The position numbers and the translations under genes were made by a program. A stretch of DNA of 64,000 nt. Origin: Eumeta japonica (lineage: Eukaryota; Arthropoda; Insecta; Lepidoptera; Psychidae). Numbering within the stretch: the stretch's first letter is position 1; the number at the start of each line of letters is the position of its first letter. Below the pieces are notes generated by a model that did not search any database, was not told the DNA's origin, and saw only the letters and a list, made by a program, of their open reading frames with translations. Shown here one piece after another: positions 25,440-38,726 of the stretch. Location: assembly GCA_005406025.1 (NCBI GenBank), contig BGZK01000094.1:680501-744500 (forward strand), written 5' to 3'.

Positions 25440-25570
25440 AAATAATATTAACAGTAGTAGTGCGATCGGCCCATCCAGTTTCCGCTTAGATCTCGTAAGA
25501 AACCAATAAGAGTCGGCGGCGGCAGGTACCGCCCGCCGTTTGCTTCCAGTGTCAATAAAACGCACATAAA
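25440..25570 (+). promoter_or_regulatory. GC-rich start of intron 1 with poly(A) signal
   Basis: A GC-rich stretch just after the exon, with AATAAA at 25554-25559 and a second donor-like site (CAG|GTACC) near 25523. It could mark an intronic polyadenylation site or a proximal element of the promoter region. Confidence 0.3.
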
Positions 25571-26574
25571 ACTGGCGACCCTCGTTAGCACTTTATTAGT
25601 ACGACAGATTTGAGTGCCATTACTGATTCATATCTCGTCACTCCACACATTAGGAGCCATAAATTTTTTACGACCAATTACAATCAAATAAAGCTATTTC
25701 ACTGAGATTTTATAGGTATCAATGTTTTGACTTGGTCTTCTTGTTTTACTTTACGATACGACGTATCATTTTATTAGCGTTTTATTGTGAGATCGAGTCG
25801 TAATGACTCAGCGTACGATAATAACAAAAAATCATCACCAGATATTGGCGTCATTTACAATGATCAAATTTAAATTATTTTTAACACGTGTTTCTGAAAT
25901 AATTATGACCTTTGATTCGTTTTAACACTTCATTAAATAGATAATATGTATTACATTTGTTGTTCTACACTTATGTTATATTCTATTTATTAATATAATA
26001 ATACATCGTTATAAATAAGATTATAATGTTATATTTGTCATTAAAAATCTAACTTGTTGTCTTTATGCATATTGTGTACATTATGCTCGTCTTGTTTTGC
26101 TGTTCCAAAATGTAGCCTCTACAGTTATAATGCTCATAACTTTCAATTAATGTTATGCTCGATTGTGCAATACTGCGTTGTGACGGAACACACCTACCTA
26201 CATACCGTAACTCGTCAGTTGGGAGTGGCTAAGTAGAGATGTAAAAAATTCAGTCAACGAAATTTACTAAATTTAATAAGTACCTAATAAGTAAAAATCT
26301 TACTCATTAATAATTTTATATTATTTGTTTCGAGCGTTATGATTAAAATCTTCCTTTAAAATATATCTAGTTAAATATATTTAACCTTTATATTTATTGC
26401 TATATTACTTATTCTATAATTTAGTCAATATTACTTTTTGTAAAGTCGGTAGATCATCAACTGCAAAGGTATAAAACTAAAAATACTGGATTTAAATATA
26501 AAACAGATAGCATGTATATACTTTATTGCAAATGGCGTCATTCTATTTTTGTGACCCAAGAGTTTTCTAAAGCA

Positions 26575-26740
26575 CGTGAGAAGTGCGGCCATAGATTTAG
26601 TGGCGCGCAGTGAGGCGGCGCGCGCGCAAGGTCAATGGCCCGGTCTAGTTTGGGCGCATTATTATTAACTCGAGGAGTGCCACTGACCATTCCGATAAAA
26701 GGCCTCTCGATTACGTCCGCCCTAATCGAAGATTGAAAGT
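26575..26740. promoter_or_regulatory. Proximal intronic CpG island with Pho-type cores
   Basis: Lies 1.2 kb into intron 1. GCCAT is at 26588-26592 and its reverse ATGGC at 26635-26639, in an alternating CG tract. These are followed by a homeodomain-like cluster (ATTATTATTAA, CTAATCGAA). Confidence 0.35.
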
Positions 26741-27219
26741 AATTTTTGGTCTGTCAAGGGCATTACGTAAAATGATAAATGAAATAAATAATTTTTATGT
26801 CATTTATTACGCACAATTAGTGTATTTAGTACAAAAGTCTACTTCAAAACTATCCAAGCAGGATATTTTCGCTGTTGAATCTGTTTTTCTTATACTGTTT
26901 TTTTTTTAATTATAAAGCATAGTTTACTAAATGCGATGTGAGCAAATAATTTTTCCAATGATTTTAATAAGGTAGATAAGTAATTAAAAAAAAAGTCGTA
27001 TACATAGGAATCTAATTACCTAATCCAAAACATAATCATTGTATTTATGGCATGCACGTTGATGTAGTCGTTCACATATTATTTTGAATTAATTTAAATT
27101 TAAATCTAGGTTGTTCAATATTTATGCAATATTAAATAATCTAATTAGATCACTGTCCACGTACACATCAACCCCTAAACTGCCAATTAACGACCAGGAA
27201 TGCCCAATTAAGCGCTCAA

Positions 27220-27425
27220 ATAGAAACGCGTGTGGTCCGGCTTCTCATAACTCATGCGAGTTGATAAAATTAAGTAACGCAACCCCAAAAAAAAGAAGTC
27301 GGACCGTCGCGTCGTCGGCAATATTTTAAACGTAGTGCACGCGATCGGCCCTGCGGAAACAATACAAGGACGCCGATGGACGGCCGGACACCGAAGCCCG
27401 TCTGCTTGCATCGCGATTTTTTTAA
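27220..27425. promoter_or_regulatory. CpG-rich intronic segment
   Basis: A GC-rich, apparently single-copy segment between AT-rich flanks. No coding content is recognised. Regulatory use is inferred from composition and position. Confidence 0.25.
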
Positions 27426-28739
27426 GCCCTCCCAGCCCTTAGAAAAATCGTGATGTAGGATTATGTGGTCTGAAGCGATTTGAGAGTTTTATTGATTTCC
27501 CTAGCGTCACACTGAAAATCATCATAATTGCGACCTGATTTTGTCGGTCGACAAAAAAAACACTGTTATTAACCATTCGTAATTTAAATATATATGTCAA
27601 GCACTATACATATTCATATGAAATACAATAATTGTTTGCTTGTAATTCAAACACGTTTCGTATGAGAACAAGTGATGAAATTCTCAGTTTATATATCTAC
27701 TAATTGGTTTTAGTTTAGTCACCTTGTAAATAAGTATAGGAGTGGTAACTTTTGTTGTATTTCTGGACTTATTGTTTGTGACAATTGTCAAATTGAAACT
27801 TAATCCCGGAACTAACTTACAAAACTTCCCCTAACATTGTTCATCAAAAAAATTCATTTAATTAATGACATATCTTGTATGTATTTTTACAAAGCTATCA
27901 AACTGCCCAGCGTTAAATAACAACTGGAAAAAGAAGTTCATTAGTCATGTCGGAAACTTACAGTTTAAAGTTGGTATTTATTATCATTGTGTCAAGATTG
28001 TAATTTTGAATATACTTAGTATACCAATTAGAATTTCTAGTTCGAATCACTTATGGAAACTAATATAAATATAATAAGTACGTACACTGTTGAAGTTAAA
28101 GCAAAACGGTCTCAGATTACGATTTAATTGTAGGTTAAAGCAGATTCTCTTTTAAATAAACAGAACTGGTAATTACCAAATTTGTAATATTATTATTTAT
28201 GTTTAATATTCATAGTTATTTTATCTTTATTTGTTCTAAGCTATGTTTCCGTTAATTTATTTTAAAGTAACTATATACAGTTTGCATATTAAAAAAACTA
28301 GCTTCGTGTACAACGTGTGGTAGTAGTGTGGTGAAAATAATGAAGAGATCGACTTACTAGTAATTATAATTGGGTAAGTAATTTACCCGCTAAGGTACAT
28401 ATTTCATTGCAATCAAAATAAATATTAAGAATTTTTTTGCATATAAACGAGTACATTTTATTTTCTAGAGACCTTTAATTAGAGAATCTGATAAGTTACT
28501 TGTTGAATGCAATAGATTTTCCTGATAATAATTCTTAAATTTTTATATGTAAGTTATTTTCTATGTGTAAATCTTTACATTTTGTTTGAGAAAAAATACT
28601 TTGTTCTTGTATAACGAAAGTAATGAAGTCGTACAAAAGGAAATTTACTAACTAAACATTTACGAGAAATCATGAAAGAAAATTTAATGTAGGAAAAGAT
28701 CCAATATGATATAGAAACCAGTGGGTCAACTGCATTATA

Positions 28740-29150
28740 TTAAGCGTCGACGCCGTGATAAAAAGACGAAACGGGAAAAATTTGAAGTCCGCATACTTGC
28801 TTGCCTACATTATTAAATACTTACCAATCTCGGGTAATCGGTCCGAAAAATATGAAGTATTTCAAAATCGTATACGTAAATCCCTAAAAATAAACCACGG
28901 TAATTTTCAAAATTGTTGTTACCAAATCACAATAATTTCAGTGAATCCCGGGCGAGTCACTAGTGAATATAAGTGAGTTCATTACATTGAACGCGGGGAG
29001 CTCTTTGTGCACGCGTTCATTTTTCCAAAACCAAAAGCGGCCCCTAACCGCAAGCCGCGTTGACCCTGTAATTTCTAAACAGGTTTCGAAATTGGAGACT
29101 TCGATTTGCTTGAGGCCGATCGAACCCTTAATAAACGTTCTTCGTTCTGA
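28740..29150. promoter_or_regulatory. Mixed-composition intronic segment with Runt-type site
   Basis: Contains AACCGCAA at 29046-29053, the Runt/Runx core, in a GC-rich stretch. The overlapping frames on both strands look like shadows of this composition. Confidence 0.25.
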
Positions 29151-29926
29151 AGACATAAAAAATGTGCAATAATAAAATCAGTATAAAACATTTTAACGCA
29201 TTAAAATACGATTTGATTATAACACTAACATGCATTTTGATAAGGATGTTATACGGTGATATATTTTGAGATCGCTTACTATTACGTATTGCTTATTAAT
29301 ATAAAAAGGTAAAAATGCATTTTTTTTAGTTTCGCTTTCTTAGCGAAAATTTGAAAAATTTCGTAGATAATTAATTATACATACATAGAACTGTTATTGC
29401 ATGAAACGTTATTTTTATTTCGGTTTCCTAGAAAGCATTTTTTTTATTAATACGAAAATAAATACTTATTAATGTATGTACAAAAATGAAAAATCCGTGT
29501 TGATGTATTAACAAACTATATAAATTAATTTACAATACGGCCATAGATAGGTTATCTGGCGAGGTACAATTATTATTTTTGATAGTAACATAATATGTCT
29601 CCTTCTCAATATCGTCAAATTTTAAAGCTAAATACAATGATTGACAATATCGACAAAAATAATTTAAAAAATTGACATAGATCTATTTTTTACGAGACTT
29701 TACTTTTATAAGTTATCGATGTCTACATTTCATTATCTATTGCTTCTTAATGAGTGGGTTTATGTATTAAAAAAAAAGTTTTTGCTGAAGGTGGTGCATT
29801 CGCTTCTGTAGAAATATAATTGTCACTAATTCCTTTTTAATATAAAATAAAATTCAAGAAAATATTTTCATTTTTAAAGTTTGCTTCAAGTCTTGTCGAT
29901 GGTCGTTCTTTTATTTTGCCAGTAGG

Positions 29927-29971
29927 AATTTGAATTTTTCCTTTAACTGGTTTAAAGGAAAAATTCAAATT
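29927..29971. repeat. Perfect 20-bp inverted repeat, 5-base loop
   Basis: AATTTGAATTTTTCCTTTAA (29927-29946) pairs perfectly with 29952-29971. Confidence 0.9.
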
Positions 29972-32426
29972 ATATGATACACATATGATATGTATATGTA
30001 TAATAATTTGTCTGTTTTACGCCTACAAATAGATCATTATTAAAATGCAATGCTTTTCAATATATTAAGACAATTGTAAGTATTAAAACTATATCCTCAA
30101 TTCTATAACATGCGACCACCATAATATACTATTGACAAAAATTACCATTATCAGCATTTCATACCATATTTATACCGTATATAGTAAATGATATGAATGC
30201 AGTATTGTAAGGGCTGAAACTTGGGGGCTTGTAATTTGATAATATCCGCATTATTAAAAATGGCAATATGAATTTGGTTATATTTAATTACCATTTTGCC
30301 AGTTAAATTAATCAATACTTTCACTATGAGTACCATATTTTTATTTTATAAATAAATTACCTGCTATGCTTTCAAAGAATATATATTCAAATGCTAGTTG
30401 CAACGCAAGTGGTTAAAAATTGTGATGTAAATATATTATAAAATGTTTTAAAACATCAGTAAACTGTTGGAGAAGTTTTTTCGTGATTGATTTGATGTTA
30501 TAATATGTTTCGAAATCAACCTACTAATACGGCACAAACAAATTACGTCGCGTTGGGAAAAGTAGTTCATTAGTACAGTTACCTAAACTAAATTACTTAA
30601 TAATAAAGCATATGACGAAATTTATTATTATTGATTATATTGCAATTTATAAGTTTGACGCTTTATATTAAGTGTGATTTTTAGTTAAAAAGAAAACTGT
30701 AATTTAAAAATACATAAATATCTTATCAGGTAAAAATAAAGATATGAGAGATATATAAGTGATTATAGATAGGGATAGCAATGAGCCGAATCTGAAACTG
30801 TAAAAAAATATTTCAGTCTTGATATTTCGTAGATAGCAAGATGTAAACTCTCTAGGTGTATTTTTCAACTTCAAAAATAATGCACAATATACCTACCGAG
30901 GGATATGTTTGGACGGACACTCAGTTTTTATAGTGTCCATTTCGTGTTCCACTAATTTGGAACATGATTTAATAAATCTTATTTTTTTTATTAAACTATC
31001 TAATAATAAAATGATTTTTGTGTTATTTTTGTATGACTGTAAAAGCCTTTTTAAAAATAATTTTTAGTATAGATACAATAATATAATGTAACTTGATGAA
31101 TTGAATTTTAATTGAATGTAGAACAAAATATTAATTAATTAGACTTAAAAATGTTGAAAGTTTGCTAAAATAATCACAAGCGACAATCGACATGATCTGA
31201 TTTTAAATGTCGTCGGATCAAAGAGATTTAAATAATATATTTATAGTGCTGCATTGTTAAAATTTCTATACGATAACCTCGATCTCTTGCGCCGCCCTTA
31301 CCTAGTCGCGCTGAGGCGTGTCACACTAGATAGAGCGGCTTGTTGCCCACAGGTCACAGGTTGTTACAATTTTGTTCGCATTGTCTATTCCAATGCAATA
31401 CTAAAAATCATTTTGGGCGGGTATCATTATTGCTTTTATAGTATGCAATATTCTTTGTATTTTATTCTGTGAAAATATAATTTCTGTAAATAAGTGTGGG
31501 GCTTATTTGCTTCTGTCCATTTAAAAATTAATCCTGCACATAAAAAAATAAACATAAAAGCTTGCGTCAATTACTCTTTCTTTTTGCATAACTTTCTACC
31601 TGCTTTGTTTCACTGACATTCAATAGTAGTTCTGTTTTAGCTCGTTGGTTTCGAGTGCTTTAGATTTCGTATTTCTTCAATATGTCGTAAATTTCATCAA
31701 TTTTTTTGAAATCATTAGAAAAATGAAATCGAATAGTTTTAATTCGGTTTTATATCGATATCGTTAAAAAGTTTAAATAAATCTATTATCGATATATACA
31801 TTTAATAAAACAGTAGAACCCGGTGTGTTTGTACAATGAAGTTATGTATGAAAAATTGAGAAATGACGAGAAAACTAATATCAGAAAACACAACGATTTT
31901 CAAATTTTTTGACGGTCTGTTGGACTTTCTCTGTTCACGTACATTTATGAAATTACTAAACGGGTATTAATGCAGTTTTCACGAGTAGCTACAATTTAGC
32001 TTAGAGCAGAATATAGGCTTCGTTTCATTCAAGTCGGATATCAGGAAAAAAGTCATCTTTACTTAAAAATCTAGCCTGAGAAATCACAAAGCAATTAATA
32101 ATTGCTACAAACCTACACTCGACCTTCTAATAATCGACTCGAATAGTGTCAATTTTCGTGTTGTGATGCTTTTATTTCATTAAAAAGAAAGTGACGTACA
32201 TTAGGGACAAGTTTCGTAAAGAAACTTTTTACCACATCGACTCTTTCGATTAAGGTAATTAGTGAATATAATCCCAACATTAATTTTTATACCTTATATG
32301 TCGATTAGTTTAAAAGTCTCAATCTATGTATGTAATTAAGGTAATTATCAAAATACTTAATCTTTTGCGCTATTTCATTATTAACTTTAAAATTATAGGC
32401 AATAAAAACCTAATGAATATTGTATA

Positions 32427-32467
32427 TAATCCATAAGTGTTTCACCAACATCAACACTTATGGATTA
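32427..32467. repeat. Perfect 15-bp inverted repeat, 11-base loop
   Basis: TAATCCATAAGTGTT (32427-32441) pairs with 32453-32467. Confidence 0.88.
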
Positions 32468-33889
32468 CTTACACTCATTGAATTTATGTCAGACACAACA
32501 CACGGAATTATAATAATAACTACAAAAGTATTCAATTTCTGTTTTCACTTTTTTTAAATATGAGATTACAAGATACTTTCCGACAAGTACTCCATTTCAT
32601 TCTATTTTTATAATCATATCTTCAATGCCAAACTTTAAGTTATTTCCTTAATGAAGTTTTTTTTAATGAATCGAATTCCACTATATATAATTTTCATTTT
32701 AACAGTTTAATTATTCATTTGACACATCATTACTGTGTATTAACTACTAATTTAACATACTATTGCATTATTATATCATTTCTTTTGTATGTGCATGTTA
32801 CACTTTTCTTAAAACCTCATAAAAATAGAATCAATCTGGCATATTTTTAAATACCTATTGGTCCACGCATTCAGTTACAATAAAAAATTTAAGTTTCAGA
32901 ACAATAGTGTTCAACTCAAAATATACTACTTAGTATCTACTTCCATTACATCCATTTCACTACAACGACATCTTTATAATTATTGTAGCAATCTCTTTAT
33001 TTTCCTGTTTTAAAAAAGATTCTCTACCCGGCAATGCTTTTAATCGATTTTTCTACAAAATTCACATCAAAACCGTTTAAAATAATATAAAATTAAATAA
33101 AAATGATATATACATAAAGTAAAAAAAATGGTCCATTGTTCACTTTGGAATAGTACAAAAAATTCTTTAAAAGATGGGAAATTAATTAAACTATGATTAT
33201 GTATGATGCGATATATAGTCATACTATAAATAATAAGGTGTGATGTGATAGTCACAATTTTGTTACCTCATTGTGGGAGCAGTCTTTTTATTTTATTTTG
33301 AAAGGCATTTTAAAATTCCCATACAAAATTTTATTCTCGAATTTACTCTTTTCAAGATATTTTTCCCCAAACACATTGAAAAATATTAGATTTAATTTTT
33401 ACTCAGAGTCATAAATAACAATGTTTTTCTAAAATATGTTCTAAATGATAAAAAAATCATCAAAATTGGGACTCAGAGTTCCACATTAAGGGATGAATAC
33501 TAACTAGCTAAATAAAACGAAATATACAATTTCATTTTTTAAATTAAACTTATCTAAAATACCAGTTAACAGATTTTATTCATTATTTTTTTTTGTATTC
33601 ATTTATGAAGCTTTAATATTATCTTTTTTAGACTTTTGAAACTCACCGTTCCAAAGTTACAGGAGGACACACAAAATTAACAATTTTGTAAGCTCATATA
33701 CCTCTATAATGTACACGTTAGAGAAAAAGTCCTCTATAAGCTTTTAGGTACCTACATTTTAAATTTACCTCTCCAACGACGACTCATATAATCGAGCGAA
33801 AAAACAAATTTATGGTTAAAAAGCTATCTCTACATTTTTTCTTTAATTGATTTACAAAATTGTATAGCGTTTTACGTAAGACATCTATC

Positions 33890-34035
33890 TACACATTTTC
33901 AACAGAATGGAGTCATAAGGCGGTGACATATGGATATACGGACAATCGGACGGACTGGCAGATAGATATGTCAAAACTGTAGGGCTTACGTCTTTTTTTT
34001 TTTGCTTTGGCTACGGAAATTTAAAAAAGGTGGGA
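33890..34035 (-). repeat. GTTCCGTA-type repeat, - copy
   Basis: GGACAATCGGACGGACTGGCAG followed by TTTGGCTACGGAAATTTAAA is the reverse-orientation end of the same family as 19.96-20.22 kb. Confidence 0.4.
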
Positions 34036-35341
34036 CGTCTGTATGACTTTTTATCACAATTTCTCCCTTTTAAGGGATGATTTTGAAAACAACCTTTCTT
34101 AGTGAGCATTGATCTCAAACTCTGTTTCAATCACAAATAGCAGTTAGTAGACTAAGTCATGGTTCATTTAGTGGCTTTAAGTTTATCAATGCCTATGCAG
34201 ATTCAAAATATTGATGAATTTCTTCAAGTTGATGAATCTTGCATGTCGGAGAAGATTTACTTCAATCTTAAGGTACTAAAACGCATTGCTCCAGGTTATT
34301 GGGACTTCGTCTATTTTCTTAGAAAAGGCTGTTGCCCATCACTAATACAGTATTATGTGGGTTCTTTTGTGAAATGAGTAATGCAGAGACCCTGTTGCAT
34401 ACTGACTTTGCATTCGCTGGAGTGATGTGCTGTTCAACTGAGGACTTGCGCCGATGGTTATATCACGTCATACGTTTCGTTATTCACATGTTATGGAACT
34501 GGGAAATTAATTCTTTAAAATGTTTTAGCGAGCATTCTTTGTTTATACATTATTCAGAAGATATAGCTGCACGTGGTCTTTTGGCAATTCATATAAAATG
34601 ACGATCTTTCTTAAGCCATTCTGTACATTCAGCTCTTTACTAATTTTACTAACTTGTGTAAATAAATACACCAAACCATAATTAAGAACGTAAGAAATGT
34701 ACCCTTACTATTGCCAGCGCTGTGTCGATTGTGGAGTTAGACATAATTAACAATCGTGTCAAAAAGTTTGCACACATATCTCTCCTTTTGGGGGGTTTTA
34801 TGACATTGTTTTATAGTTATTGATTATGTGTCAAATGACACTTGATTTTGTTAGAATAACGAATATCGCTCTAATTTATTCTGTGATTTCATGTTTTCGA
34901 CTTGTGGCAAAAATAGTCTGTTCCAGCCACGTTGCATTTGGGCTCCTATCAGTTGTAATGTACAATGAAGATGTTTATGTCTTGACTGATCCGATGGGTA
35001 GCGACACTCTTACTTGTTGATAAATTGAATACACATAATGCTCTGCGTATTGGCAAAATATTTTTTCTAGAGCTTCGTTTATATCTAATAAACACATATT
35101 AAAATATATTGCTGCTGTTTAATGCACACTACATACTGTTGAACCCGTTGAGAGGTGCGCCCTGATCGTGGTTCATTGGTTTTGCTTCTTTTTTCAGGAT
35201 TCAGCGACGTATGCCTAAGTCTTCTAGTGCATCTGTGTTGTGCTATCTGCGTGTTGCAGTATAGGCTAATTCAAAATTCATGCTAGGTTTCCGTGCAAGT
35301 TTTAGAACAGTTAATTGATAACATTTTTATCTTATAGTATT

Positions 35342-35395
35342 TTCTCTCATTCACTTTCTCTCTCTCTCTCTCTTCTCTCTCTCATTCTCTCATTC
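35342..35395. repeat. CT/GA-rich tract
   Basis: An imperfect TC run, equivalent to many GAGAG units on the minus strand. It is a potential GAGA-factor target as well as a microsatellite. Confidence 0.8.
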
Positions 35396-36274
35396 ATTTC
35401 ATTATCACTCATTCATTTAGCTTACTTATTATATCAAATAATGTGATAAGACGAAATACGTTAAAGTTAGTACAATTTTTACTATGTTTGTGAATGAATA
35501 TGTACTAACTGATTTTCCATCGATTTGGTAAATATTCGGTGTGAAATAAATAATTTACCATGCACCACGTATTGTTTGTCTGAGTTGCTTGAAATTATTA
35601 GGCTTAAAAAAATGAAATCAAACTCTGTATCGTTCAGTCATTTTTCGTTGGGATAGTACTTGTCAATTAGCAGCTTTATATTTTTGTCCATTTTCGGTAT
35701 AGTACGACGAATGCGGCGTCTTGCGAGCAATTCACAATGTCTTTTTCGTCGTTTACATCAGGTTAAATAAATAGGCGACGTTTTGGTTTTTTTTTAACAT
35801 TTCTGCATACACCATGAATTAGAACATTGATAGCATGTAGCTACATGTGTTATAACTGGTGTTGTATAACATTTATAGCTTCTGACCATAGTTTGTTTCT
35901 TTATAAAATCGATCCATAGTTATCTAATTGCAGTCGAAATCAAAAATTCAACCATTTCTTAATTGAATTCAAACCCTTAACTTGCGTCTGTCTGTTATTA
36001 AAGACATAATAATATAACACTGAAACAATTCACGCGGGTGGTCTGTTTTTAGCTTCCATTAAGAATATATTATCAAAACTATTTGTTTTCGCACAGCGCG
36101 GCACTAAATTTTTATACATATAAAAATTATATGTGTATAAATTGAATTATACCATATATTTAAAAATATGATGTAGTAATAGCTTCATAAAGTTAAAAAA
36201 GTATTAAGAAGATATGATTAAAAAATTAAATGTCATCGCTTTTAAAGAAACACAATCAGTTTTAATTTTTGTGG

Positions 36275-36308
36275 ATGTGGATCACAAAAAACCTTTTGTG
36301 ATCCACAT
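36275..36308. repeat. Perfect 15-bp inverted repeat, 4-base loop
   Basis: ATGTGGATCACAAAA (36275-36289) pairs with 36294-36308. Confidence 0.88.
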
Positions 36309-36864
36309 TTCAAAAATAATCCTAAGATTTTTCTTAGTAAATGACATCTATATAAGTTGTTTTTTGTTTAAGCAACCTTTTGTAAAACAAAATATGTTAT
36401 TTGTTAAACAATCAATGCTTATGACAGTATTACTACCGCCAAATTAACGTTTTAAAATTCTAAAAATTTGAACTATTTTTTTTTATGAAAATAAAAACTT
36501 TTACTCTAATTAAAAAAGATATTGTTATATTTCTCAAATATTAAACAACTACATCAACGTTTCTCTCAAATACATATTTTTCTCTATTGAAAGCTGTGTA
36601 TTTGTTGAATTACATTGCTATATTTAAAATATCATCAAAGTCAATTAATATTTTTACAGTAATTCACATCACTAATGCAAATTATTAACGATGTTCATTT
36701 TTTGTATTGTTTACGCGAAATATTTATAATTATTGTCATCTATTTATTATTTTAGCTTTATGTATAGACTTGCAATACTATTAAATAAATTAGCGTAATT
36801 TGATGACTTAGTTTATTTAATATTTTTTTTCGTTAAAGATATGTAAAGTAACTTATTTTGCTAA

Positions 36865-36965
36865 GTGTACAGGCAGCGGGCGTGTAGAGGAACGATGCGG
36901 GCGCGCCGTGTGTCCGTTCCACACTTAATAGTCCGTTCCTCGACAGATCACTCAGCAGGAATAAT
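36865..36965. promoter_or_regulatory. Short CpG island in intron
   Basis: About 100 bases of GC-rich sequence in very AT-rich intron. GAGGAACG and two copies of CCGTTCC give an imperfect inverted arrangement. No gene is seen. Confidence 0.25.
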
Positions 36966-37899
36966 ACTCTACTTCCTATGTTTAATCACGATTCAATAAC
37001 GACTTTAAAAATGTATATTTTGCGATAAAATGACTATAAAATAAAAAGTAAATAAATAAGACAACAACTCTTTAATTAATTATATATATTATAAAAACAA
37101 AAGAATCTTTTTAATTTATATTATAATTAAATAAATATCAAACTATTTTACGAAATTCAAAGTAAATTTTCAATGTAACTAATAGTTGAAGACATAACAA
37201 AATTTTTTAAATATCTTTAACTAATAGTATATTTTATCATTTGTGTAATTTCAATTTAATATTATACTAACATGATAATTTGAAATCGAATATTGAACAT
37301 TGCGCACTAAAAAATTCTAAGATATAATATCTATAATATCGACTAATGATTAGATATATTCAAATTGTATTCTAAGATTGATAAACAAGTTTTATTTTTA
37401 TATCCTTTAGATTAGAGGATACCATAAAAAAAATGATAAATTTATAGCACTATTAAAAGTAATAATCTAAAAATCATTGTGCAGATCAGTCTGCCTTTTA
37501 GTGTCATAATTAAATTTTCATTTTACTTCATAATTAAAAAAATCTCAAGTTGAAATAGTTATTTCTAACTATTATAGTAGATCTAATTTTGTCTCCTTTA
37601 TTTTTACTGTCGCTTTGTAAAAACGACCTTAAGTACAGAATAATATAAGTTTTGTAATGGCTCCCCAAATTGGCTTGCCCGTCCGCCACACACTCACAAA
37701 ACAAAATACTGCACACAATAATAGCGGCACAACAGGACGGCAGGTCACAAGCCATAAACTAATAATGGGGGAGATGTTTTATGGTTTACCAGTTTGAGTT
37801 CCGTTGAATTTTTTAGTATCACGAAAGCGGTCATGGAGACTGCACGGGTTTTTGTTTCTAATCGATATAGATTAGGTGAAACGTGAGAATGTATTCTGG

Positions 37900-38060
37900 T
37901 GAAGTTTTGACAGGTCCGCCATTACATTAGGCGGTGCGTATGCGCTTGTTCCCGCCCGGTGCGCGCAGGCAGCCATCTTGGATAAGAATCTATCATAGGT
38001 GCAGCTGCGTGCAGTGAAATTAACCGATATTGGCTCGAAAACACCTGTATTCATCTATAT
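37900..38060. promoter_or_regulatory. Intronic island with two strong Pho/YY1 sites
   Basis: CCGCCATTAC (core 37918-37922) and CAGCCATCTTGG (core 37972-37976) closely match the YY1/Pho consensus. They flank a GC-box-like CCCGCCC. The combination suits a PRE or a TATA-less promoter, possibly of an intronic or antisense RNA. Confidence 0.4.
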
Positions 38061-38655
38061 TTTTCTACTTCAGTGCTTATAAGTGAATTGTGTCCGTGTT
38101 CTTGAATAATTGTGTATTGTGAATAATCATTATCTATTCGATAAATTGATATATAATCGAAATCACTATTAAAATGGAGCGATTGTATCGGATATCTCCG
38201 CAATGTTTTTAAAATGCTCGATATTTAAACCAAAAGTCACAAATTAAATTGAAACACGTTAATTTTACACAATTTTGATTAGTCTAATGACAACTCTGTT
38301 AGTAAATTTATTAGTGCGGAAACAAAAAAATCTAATGTTGAGAAATCAATGACATAATGTAAGAACAATTTAATTAAATTGAAAATAATCAAATATATCC
38401 AATTACTTATTAAATAAAAGCATGCACAAATTGCAAGAAGTCTTTCAATTGTGGAGTTATTTTACCGTATCACATAAAAGTTAGCGATATCTTATTATTT
38501 TAACTATAATTATTGCAATATAAACATTTCATCGGTAATCTAATGTTTTTCGATTATGGATTAAAAATATAGTGAAGTTTAAATGTACGGTGAATTCCCC
38601 AAATTGAGTAATTTGTCCAAGTTATTCGTCTTTAAAACGGCGATCTATTTCGACG

Positions 38656-38663
<8 letters not shown>

Positions 38664-38723
<60 letters not shown>
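38664..38723. repeat. (AT)n microsatellite, about 60 bp
   Basis: An uninterrupted AT dinucleotide run in intron 1. A shorter one is at 1535-1558. Confidence 0.97.

Positions 38724-38726
<3 letters not shown>

Larger units (their letters stand above)
29151..36864. other. AT-rich intron, mostly featureless
   Basis: Holds three perfect hairpins, one GTTCCGTA-type repeat and the CT tract. 34159-35020 is less AT-rich and has three successive + frames of 72, 89 and 66 codons without family resemblance. A strong acceptor-like TTCTTTTTTCAG ends at 35199. This could be an exon region of an intronic RNA. Confidence 0.4.

Noticed and set aside
30727..30737. CAG|GTAAAA as another recursive site
   Set aside because: The preceding sequence is A-rich and lacks a pyrimidine tract. 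The same applies to CAG|GTAAAC at about 47666.
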